64,000 bases of DNA from Unio delphinus. Taxonomy: Eukaryota > Mollusca > Bivalvia > Unionida > Unionidae. The translations under genes were made by a program, and so were the position numbers. Location: positions 3,447,001 through 3,511,000 of the forward strand of contig JAQISU010000097.1 in NCBI GenBank assembly GCA_029339505.1. Direction: 5' to 3'. This document shows positions 55,548 to 64,000 of this stretch, piece after piece. Below the pieces are notes generated by a model, which was not told where the DNA came from, searched no databases, and worked only from the letters and a program-made list of their open reading frames with translations. Every line of letters starts with the position of its first letter. Positions within the stretch are counted from its first letter, which is position 1.

Positions 55548-56855
55548 CTAGGTTGTACAAATGTACAATCTTATTATGTAATTAGCTCGATGTTCTAAAT
55601 TCGCTTTAAAGCAACTTTTACGGTCCATGGTTAAAATTCGGAAACGTGCTGTACATTCCATAGTTCATTCATCAGACTGGGTCAGATTATAATTAAACCC
55701 TCGAGGTTACGGAAATAAATGCTTAGTGACCCAGTCCACAATTTTGTAATGGGTCTCGTTCTGGAAAACACAGTTTGACAGGGAAGTCAGCATGCCACAA
55801 AAGGACACACATAGGTAACTTCTTAAAATTTAGAGGATACAGTTTGCTAGATTTTCATTTGTATATCGTTTTGAAGAATTGTACCAATTTTCAATGTTTT
55901 CTTTTTCGTGTTTCTAGCGCTGTAAACCAACGCTCAATGTTGCAGTGCAATTGTAAAGGGGGGGGGGGGGGGAGGGGGGGCTTCATTCAGGAGTGATCAC
56001 TCGATATGGCCTTAGGGCATTCTGATAACTCGGAGACAATGTTCTTCCCAAAGAATTTTTACAAGTATTATAGTGAGCACGCATTAGTGTCAAAAATGTT
56101 TCCATAAACATATGCTATAATCATAATAATGCGACAAACAACCTCGATGAAATACAAATGGAAGGACATAAATATTTACAGCCTTTTTATGTGCAAGTTA
56201 TGTTATGTTTTCACGCAAGAACTAATTAAATTAGTCGTTTAATTTAAATTACAGTTTTGTTTTCTTCACTTCCACAAATCTCTTTACCACCACATTGAAG
56301 TTAATTTCATAATGCCAAACCGTGTTGTGCTGTTGATTGTAAGGTACTCAGTACCCTCAGTGACAGCCTCTACCTCAACAGTAATAACACACTTGATCCA
56401 GTTCATGGTTGACAAATACCCTTTCATAATCTTCAAATTGGCACAGAAATGTTAGTAATGGATGTAAGAAAAGATACAAAAACTACTTTTAAAAGCTCAT
56501 TAGAGCTTATGTTTTGTTGTTTTAAATTAAGTATGAATTCTTCAGGAGTCAGGACGGTCATTCCAGAGCAACTGATATAGCACATACTCCAATCAATGTT
56601 CAAAGATTTTGTATTTATTACCATAGCACTTATTATTGTTGAAAAATTACAATCAGTATAACAGAATGAATAATCACATTTTTTAATCTGTTTTTTAAAA
56701 AAATAGAAACTATATAAAATATAATGATGAAAATTGTTTCTTTTCTTGCTTGGAGTGATGGATAGATGAGCCTAGTGGATAAGCCTTATCATAAGGGAAA
56801 ATCCTATAGAAGCCTTAATTTTAATTATTAATTTTTTATTCTGCTTATATTACAT

Positions 56856-56896
<41 letters not shown>

Positions 56897-56900
56897 GGTC
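55545..56900. other. Intergenic sequence, no gene recognised
   Basis: A run of G lies at 55958-55980 and (TA)n at 56861-56892. Small open frames have no recognisable motif. Confidence 0.45.
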
Positions 56901-57394
56901 TTGGAAACGCTTAATTACGTGTATTTGGATACAAATATTCGGTCCGGGAAGCAGAAAATCACCCATGTAGGAGTCCTCCGTAAGCATGCAAATAGCTGGG
57001 TGGCAAATTCAAAGATTTTCCAGCTCTGCTTCAACAACCTACTGAGTGAGACTATGTTGATTACTTTATCATTTTAGCTGTGCTGATATTTAGAATGACA
57101 GAATTCAGTGGTTAAAATAGCCCCCAGATGTGTCTGCTGTATTTTATAAGAGTACATCAAAAGCACATGTTGCAATAGCTGAGCGGCAAGTTCAAAGACT
57201 TAACTTGCAGCTTGGGTGGGAAAATGTGCTGAAATTTACAACGACTGAATTCAGAGACGGAAAGATCCAGTGATGTACATGTGGTTATTATAATATTATT
57301 CGAGTACACCAGAACTTTAGCTTCCATTATTGTGTTCATTTCTGATAGTAGCCAAATAAATAGTGCATGCAACCTCGAAATCAAGACATATCAA

Positions 57395-58168
57395 GAGTTG
57401 GACAAAACATTGTTTGCAGATCAGATATTTAGGGTCAGATGGTAAACTGAAAAAGATTTTAATGAGATTCAGAAGAGTGCTGAAGTTTCTAGAACTGACA
57501 GTTTGGATGGAATAGTAGCCAAGTGTAAGAAAGTGTTGATGCCTGGCATAGTGTTTGGAATACGACCATTCATTGGATTGACAAAAATAATTCTCATCCT
57601 GAAGGACTAACAAAAGTTACACCACTGACACTGTCGGGCTATTCTAAAGTCACCAATTCTGATGCAAAACCCATACCAAATTCAATTGATGAAAATAAAA
57701 TTCTGCAGTGCTTACCAATTGAAACGCTGCAATTATCACCAGAATATTTTATTCAAAGTAATACAAAGTTTGGATTAATGGGATATCAGCCCTATAATTC
57801 CACGACTGAAGATATGGCGGCCTATTCTGCGCATAGCTTTCAAACGATGTAATAATGTTTATGTATCAGGCTATGGAAATACATTACTTTGGACTCTATC
57901 TGACATTTCAGCCAAAAATTGAATTTTCAGCCAAGACAACATTAGATCTATTGTTTACAGAAATGACATATCCTTCTGCAGAATTACCAGACATACCAAA
58001 TACACTGACACAGTTATACATGTCATTGTTATAAAGAATGTGGAAATTAAACGCAATGACAGCCGTCAGTTCTTCTAATCTGCAAAGTTCAACATTGTCT
58101 GGGATGGGACTGCAACTTTTGCTGGTGGGACTATGATTATTAACAAATTAGGAGTCCTGGACTCCTAG
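57395..58168 (+). pseudogene. Unidentified degenerate coding stretch
   Basis: Read across three frames the stretch looks protein-coding: ELDKTLFADQIFRVRW, a stop, then DFNEIQKSAEV and DSLDGIVAKCKK. A second frame stays open from about 57521 to 57854 (VDAWHSVWNTTIHWIDKNN, LTPLSGY-like tract, KFGLMGYQPYNSTTEDMAAY). A third runs to 58168 (VYVSGYGNTLLWTLSDI, YTDTVIHVIVIKNVEIKRND, FNIVWDGTATFAGGTMII). Codon-like composition and smooth hand-over between frames suggest one decayed gene or element. I do not recognise the family. A diverged duplicate of about 50 bases ('aatagctgggtggcaaattc' and 'aatagctgagcggcaagttc') lies just upstream. Confidence 0.45.
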
Positions 58169-58191
58169 TTTTAAAATCCTTGCAAGACCTC

Positions 58192-58267
<76 letters not shown>
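58192..58267. repeat. Compound (TA)n(GA)n microsatellite
   Basis: About 12 TA units pass directly into about 26 GA units. Confidence 0.95.
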
Positions 58268-58268
<1 letters not shown>

Positions 58269-58687
58269 ATGTGTTGGTGCAAACTATATTAAATGATTAT
58301 TTTTTTTGTCCCATAAAGTAGATTATATGTCTGAAAACCTTTAGGTACAGAACCAATTTTGTTGAATTTGCATGTTAACTGTAAAGTAGGTAACTATAAT
58401 GCTTGATAATTGAAAGACACTGACATTGTGCTGTTCTTACTTTTTTCTTCTTCATAAGTAATTTATGTGCAAACGTAATTTACATATCCTTTGGAATTGT
58501 GATGCATGATACACATTAGCATGTATTGCTTTTGTTGAGTAAAAATATTGCTATTGTTCATTGATGTGAAGATGTATCTGTAAATTTTGTTTGGTTGCCC
58601 TCAACGGTTTCAGCATGTTATTGAGATTAGATTCAAGAAAATCACATACGAGAGAGAGATATAATAACTGATTGCTTCAAGTTACTA

Positions 58688-58992
58688 GCACTTCTCTGGT
58701 GGCCTAGTTGTTAGAGCATCCACCTTGGATGTGGGAGGTCATATGTTCGATCCTAGGTCAAATCATACCAAAGATTTACAAGAATTGTACTAACAGCTGC
58801 TTGGCATCTGGCATTATGAGGTTAGTGTTGGGACTGGTCGGCCTGATGTCAGGATAATGTGACTGGTGGGACATCATGTTACATGTCTGTGGCATGATGC
58901 CCCAGTGCTAGCCATCACTATAAACTGTCACACTGCAGACATTGTAGCAGTATGACTGAAAAATTGTTAAAGCTACATTAAAAATCCAAATG

Positions 58993-58993
<1 letters not shown>
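58688..58993 (+). mobile_element. tRNA-derived SINE, type 2, followed by (CA)n
   Basis: The head 'ggtggcctagttgttagagc' with B-box-like 'gttcgatcc' is followed by 'ctaacagctgcttggca', 'gttgggactggtcggcctga', the hairpin core and the end 'attaaaaatccaaatggc'. That end runs directly into (CA)n at 58994-59039. Confidence 0.92.
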
Positions 58994-59040
<47 letters not shown>

Positions 59041-59043
<3 letters not shown>

Positions 59044-60785
59044 ATTCATGCCAACCCTCTTAGTGGTACAGGTGTAATTATTACTAATAATATGAGTGGC
59101 AAAAAAGTGTACTTTGAACATAAAATGAATAATCTCTATATTACATGCCATATCTGGAGTTTGTTCAATTTTTTGTCACAAATCAGCTAAATTGTATTTT
59201 TGTGGGAGGGTTACATGAACTAAAATGGTACCTTATAGCTAATTTTATTACTCAGGTAATTATCAAACATGATTTTTTATTACTTTTAAAGCTGAATTCT
59301 GTTTTCTCTTGACGTGAATCAGATTTTTCTTGATATAATCTTTTTTTTATAATTATCTCTGATTTGGTTTTGTAAAAAAAGTTTATTCACTCAAATTCCA
59401 CAACAACCCTTGTAAATTTTTTATTCCATATGATAATTAGCACCTGACTCTTGTAAAGAGCATTCTGATTGGTCAAATATTTAAATTCATCCAGTGAATC
59501 TTTGTGGAATGGAAACTGGTGGCAATGGAAGGATAGTGTCCCGAGTTGTTGAGAGACCATGACACAAAAAGTTAGATAAAGGTTTTAAAAATGTATGGAA
59601 ATGAGAAAGCCTCGAGTGAACAGTTGATGGAAATTTAGTTAGTCAGTTTATAAGAAAACTGAGCGCTAGAAGACTCCTGTGACTTTTGGATCAAATATCT
59701 GACTTAAGGTAAACACTGTTGGAAGAGTTTGTAGCAGCACCTACAAAATACACTGCATACGGAAAAAATTAAGCTCATAAGACACCTGGAAAATTGCATT
59801 TAATTACTTTAAGAAGAAATATTTCTTGCATAAGAGAACATAATTAGCTCTATTCAGAAGATGTATACATGCTTGAAAGGAAAAACACTCTCATTGAGAA
59901 GGAAATGAAACGATTGCACAATAAGCCAAGACAGTCATTGGTGACAGAAAGGAAGGCTAACAAAATATTTGGCAGAGAAAAATACATGTGAATGTACTGG
60001 ATTATTTGTATATAGTTGCAAAACTTGATAAATTATTGGGACTTAGTTATGGTGTAAATGCTGACATGTACATGAAATAACTTCAGCATCAATAGTATTG
60101 GAGAACAAATTCATGTTTTGGTAATTTATTAGTTTTCAGATGACTATTTTGGTTTATTTTATGATCATAAATTGCACCAGAAGCAGTTTTGTATGAGATT
60201 CCCTCTAGCCTCTACCCCCCCTCCTCTTACAATTTTTCCTGCTTTTTTATGGAAAACCAAGATCATGTCTGATTTATGAGCAAGCGAGTACCCAGGTACA
60301 TGACACCATTAAAGGTGGAGAGAAATTGACATGTTATTTCAACTTGAACTATCAATTGTGAGGTTATTTTATTTACAAAGCAAGCCAACCAGTAAGCTGA
60401 CTTTGAAATCTTTTGAAAATATGAAGATTTTTTTCATATACCAGTAGGCTGATCTAGTGTGGTTGACCTTGGTTTCCTTTTGCCAATATTTACAGGAATT
60501 TCAAAAATAAATTGACTTTTTGCAAATAAATTATGAGTTCTGCAAGAACAGAAACTCATTAATTTCATTTTCGTACTCTAAGGTATTGTTTACAACATAA
60601 CTTGCTTCACTCTGTGCAAGTCATAAACCACGCTTTGATGAGATCATTGTATTGCAATTTGTGCTGTAAAAGCTGGTTGTGGACTGATAGTTTGATGTAC
60701 TGATAGTAGTGTGCAGTTACTCTAAGACTTTACTAGGATATGCTATGCCATGACATTAGCACAAAAGATGAATCTAGACCTTTTT
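59041..60785. other. Intergenic sequence with one candidate exon
   Basis: The stretch 59858-59991 (+) follows a 'ctctattcag' acceptor-like site and reads DVYMLERKNTLIEKEMKRL and SLVTERKANKIFGREKYM before a stop: charged, helix-prone and plausible as a terminal coding exon. No partner exon or family was recognised, so it is recorded only as a candidate. Nothing else stands out. Confidence 0.25.
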
Positions 60786-61018
60786 GACTTACAAAAATGG
60801 TACTAACAGCTGCCTCACTTGATGCTCAGCATTAAGAGGTTAGTGTTAGGACTGGTCGGCCTGGTGTCAGGATAATGTGACTGGGTGGGACATCATGCTA
60901 CAGGGTGCTGCATGATGCCCCAGTGCTAGTCATCACTATAAACTGCCTCATTGCAGACATCATAGTGATATGACTGAAATTTTGTTAAAGCTACATTAAA
61001 AATCCTAATCAAAGAAAC
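60786..61018 (+). mobile_element. tRNA-derived SINE, type 2, 5' truncated
   Basis: It lacks the tRNA-like head and starts at 'cttacaaaaatggtactaac'. The core and tail ('aaaaatcctaatcaaagaaa') are well kept. Confidence 0.9.
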
Positions 61019-62032
61019 AAAAAAAAATCCAGACCTTTCTATGAATATATGCAAAAGTTTGCCAAATGATATATTGATTGATCTAATGAGCTTTGTATTC
61101 ATCCTACTGTGAACATGTTTTTAATTAACGTTTTGATATGACCATTGTCAACATTCCCAATTCACAGATCATGATTCAAAATGCGCAGTTCAAATTCACA
61201 TCCTTTAAATTATCAATCTTTTTGCTCCTTCATCCTCTTTCCAGTAACGTCACCATGTTGCTCTATTGCCAACTACATGTATGTTGCTTTGATGCTGAAA
61301 TTTTTGCTCTTGTTGCTGATAAGATCTTGGAATCACTGTTCACATTTATGTCCTATAAATACTAAACACAGGGGGGTACATATGTCCCCGTGCGCCATAC
61401 TAGTGGGGGCGCCAAAATGGGCTTTAAAATAAATTGTAATGGGTAATGGTGATTTTATTGATGAAAATAATGGGTTTCAGAGTTGAGGTACGGGGGGGTG
61501 AATATTGTCCCCGGGCGCCAAACACTCTAGCTACGCCTCTGCGCAGTGGTAGAGTTCCAGTTCATGTCATGTAATAGATCTGCTTTAAATGATCTACAAT
61601 GAGATGCATCTGTTATTCTGTTACTTTAAGTCGAGGATTAAAAAAAAATTAAACTGCTCTTCATATCACTGTACATGTCAATAAAATCCATCACATACTA
61701 AATCATCTCCCAAGTTATTCTCTTGCCCTATTCTGTGACAATAATGTACAGATAAATGTATTGCATACCATAGTCTATGTGCATTATGTGAATAGCGGCT
61801 TGAAAAATTAACAATATTTAGAAATTAAAGTACGGTATTTTGTATGCAGTTCATCAGAAGTTAGCAGTTAGCATAAAAGTCTTTTTTTACTTTTTAAAAT
61901 TATTTTTAATAAAAATTGTAATTTGAATGCATTATTGGACCTGCAAGTTTCAAAAGATTTCATTTTTAAATCCTAAAGTTGATACCTTTATTAATCATTT
62001 TACTAGTTAAATTCAATATTATGATTGATTTG
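61019..62032. other. Intergenic sequence with a possible hAT-type end
   Basis: The segment 61370-61545 has two G-rich phrases ('acaggggggtacatatgtcc' and 'acgggggggtgaatattgtc') and ends with 'ctagctacgcctctg', the complement of an end type seen in hAT elements (family knowledge). No matching left end was found. Confidence 0.4.
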
Positions 62033-62140
62033 TTGTTGTAGGGATTAATGACATTTTTCAGCACAAGATAGGTTATACATGGTGGTTAGTATAAATGGTG
62101 GAGGATGAAAGTTTTGGAAAATGAACCACTGACTTATGGG
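62033..62140 (-). mobile_element. Type 1 SINE, 3' fragment
   Basis: On the minus strand it reads 'cagtggttcattttccaaaa', 'catcctccaccatttatact' and 'tatcttgtgctgaaaaatg', matching the 3' half of the SINE at 62377-62612, which lies 240 bases away in the opposite orientation. Confidence 0.75.
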
Positions 62141-62376
62141 AAATATTATGATTGAAATGGTGTCCCAAAACTCTCAAAAACAAAGATGTGTCCTAAAACA
62201 TACAGTAAAAAAAAATACTTTAGAATTAGGTTATAGTGTCCAATCATAATATAGTAACTCATAAATTACATTAAATTTTAATTTGCTATTTTATGTCACT
62301 TATATTCTAACAAAAACAATCACATCAGTAGCTACAATAATAGGAACTACTACTACTACCACAACTGCTAAAGAAT

Positions 62377-62612
62377 CGGGGGGTGGGCCCGAGTGGTATA
62401 AAGCGCAGTCCGTTACGGACCACTGCCATCTCACCTCTGCGTGTGTTCGAATCTAAGATTCGGCAAATGTAGTTATGTGAGAAAGCTTGCCAGTAGCTTC
62501 TCGTAGGTTGGTGGTTCTTTCCGGGGTTTGTCCAGGTTCTTCCTCCACCAATAATACTGGCTGCCATGTATAGCCTATATTGTGCTGAAAAATGGCGTTA
62601 AGCCATAAAAAA
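62377..62612 (+). mobile_element. tRNA-derived SINE, type 1, best-preserved copy
   Basis: The head has 'gagtggtataaagcgcag' and an exact B box GTTCGAATC at 62445-62453. The body has 'tatgtgagaaagcttgccag', 'ggtggttctttccggggttt', 'cttcctccaccaataatact' and 'tgaaaaatggcgttaagcc', with an A-rich tail. A Pol III origin is inferred from the box. Confidence 0.9.
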
Positions 62613-64000
62613 AACCCCGAAACAAACAAAAGCTTAAGAAGCAATAACACCAGATTGTTATAGTGGAAATTTGTATTAATCCTATCCCCATCGTAATACA
62701 TTGCTAAGTAGAACTAAATCAAATGATAGCATTATGGAAGAGTTGTTATCAAATCCAACAATTAAAATCCAAGCATTGGAAATCTTCAGTCCTAATCATT
62801 CAGTGTTTTTTATTTTGTATGTTCGTTCTTTTCCTTCATAACCTAAAACACTTTAAATCAGAATCCACAACAGTTTCTAGCTACATGTGTTTATAATGAA
62901 TTTACAATAATGATTTTACAAACTTTACAAATAATATGTCACACCTGTTCAAATGTTTATGGTAACAGCTGAGATATAATAGACATTGCCAGTAGATTCA
63001 ACCATTGTAGTGTAATCATGTGACTTGTAAAGACAACCAGGATGAACAATCATCACACACTGGTAGTTGGGTCAATTCAGGTACAAAGAACAAGGGCGTA
63101 GCAAGTGGGTAATTATCTTTCATACTAAAGCAGTAGGAATGCATATCATTTGAGTGATAGTGATTGGAATTATGGAAAAGGTTTAGTTTGAAGACTCAGT
63201 TTCAAGGTTATTGGGAAACAAAAGAATATCAGCATTGATTTATAGCATATTAGTTCGTTCCAGTGCATTGTGGGTTTAAATAATAGTGTGTCAGGACCAG
63301 GATAGAAAAAGACCTGGTGACAACACTAATTGAACAATGGCATTATGTCTTATTGTTGTTATTACAACATGGTTTTTTTTTCCCCTTGATATTTCTGTAT
63401 AGCATTTTTTTTAAAAAAAGACTTGTATGTCAATACTGTGATCTCACTTGATTCAGATACAATAGAGCTCACTTGTTTAAATTTCTCCACACAGCACAAT
63501 GGGGCAATTAGTCTTCTATTAACTTGCTCATAGATGAAGTTCTATATATAAATCATCACTATGACTCAGCAGGCATTAGTGCAGTGACGGCTCACAAACT
63601 ATTATATTATCTTCACTGAGCCAATTTTTGTTATTTGCCAATAATGGGACTGAAATGTGTCAGCTTTTGACTAAATATGGTAGCTGTAAATAGAACGTTT
63701 TATTATCTTGATTCACTATCTCAGAAAACCCCAATCAATTTCATTCATTAAAGGTCAAGGTCGCTATGACTGAAAAGAGAAAAATGGTTTCACACAATGA
63801 CTAGTTCTGCACTATGTAGAGTTGGTAAAATTTGTCAATGGATTTCACATGGGGATAAAACAAAAACTCTTGTTTTGGAGGTCACATTGTCGAAACAAAA
63901 AAGAATGAAGTTTTCCACAATGTAGCTTGAGTCTTTCATTATTAAACTTGATGCATGGGTTGCACTTAAGGTTAAAAAGAACTAAATTGATTTTGAGGTA
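62613..64000. other. Intergenic sequence to the window end, no gene recognised
   Basis: AT-rich sequence without tandem repeats. A string 'caagggcgtagcaagtggg' at about 63091 resembles a hAT-type left end but has no partner. Confidence 0.4.

Noticed and set aside
61530..63110. One hAT element between the end-like strings at 61530 and 63091
   Set aside because: The two strings are in inside-out orientation and cannot be the ends of one element. There is no matching target duplication.

Overview
The window looks like animal nuclear DNA, most likely from a mollusc and plausibly a bivalve. It is AT-rich, has spliced coding exons with GT/AG borders, and is crowded with non-LTR retrotransposons, tRNA-derived SINEs, hAT and TA-target DNA transposons, and many micro- and minisatellites. 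One SINE type has a 3' half (a 'ggttcttcctccaccaataa' / 'tactggccgcca' / 'aaatggcgttaaacc' style) that I associate with molluscan genomes. The species cannot be named from this sequence.

Only one ordinary cellular gene can be supported. It is a minus-strand gene for a DUF1295 / steroid 5-alpha-reductase-like membrane protein. Four coding exons can be placed by reading through splice sites: 30238-30133, 14978-14873, 7838-7732 and 911-739. The phases agree at all three junctions, and the 3' exon(s) lie beyond base 1. The gene therefore covers almost the whole left half, and most elements left of 30 kb sit in its introns. Intron 3 holds a broken ZNF862-like hAT transposase gene that is itself interrupted by a 1.58 kb terminal-inverted-repeat insertion containing a row of hairpins. 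Intron 1 holds a complete, apparently intact 3,887-bp Ac-type hAT transposon with a perfect 8-bp target duplication. Right next to it lies a 55-bp minisatellite of 28 almost perfect copies.

The right half (about 31-64 kb) carries no gene I can call with confidence. It holds several copies of one CR1/Jockey-like LINE family (fragments at 1, 9.9, 31.4, 34.3, 44.2 and 46 kb and a fuller copy at 52.2-55.2 kb), a piece of a second LINE (32.8-33.6 kb), a decayed Penelope-like element (49.4-51.5 kb), six copies of a tRNA-derived SINE with a conserved hairpin core, three copies plus a fragment of a second SINE, a near-identical pair of 455/464-bp inverted-repeat elements, a 359-bp fold-back element, a short hAT-like MITE, and a degenerate, unidentified coding stretch at 57.4-58.2 kb.

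The parts interact mostly as nested and adjoining mobile elements: a SINE inside a LINE, an insertion inside a transposase, tail-to-tail LINEs, head-to-head SINEs, and microsatellites growing from SINE and LINE tails. I found no tRNA or rRNA gene, no CRISPR array and no microbial operon.
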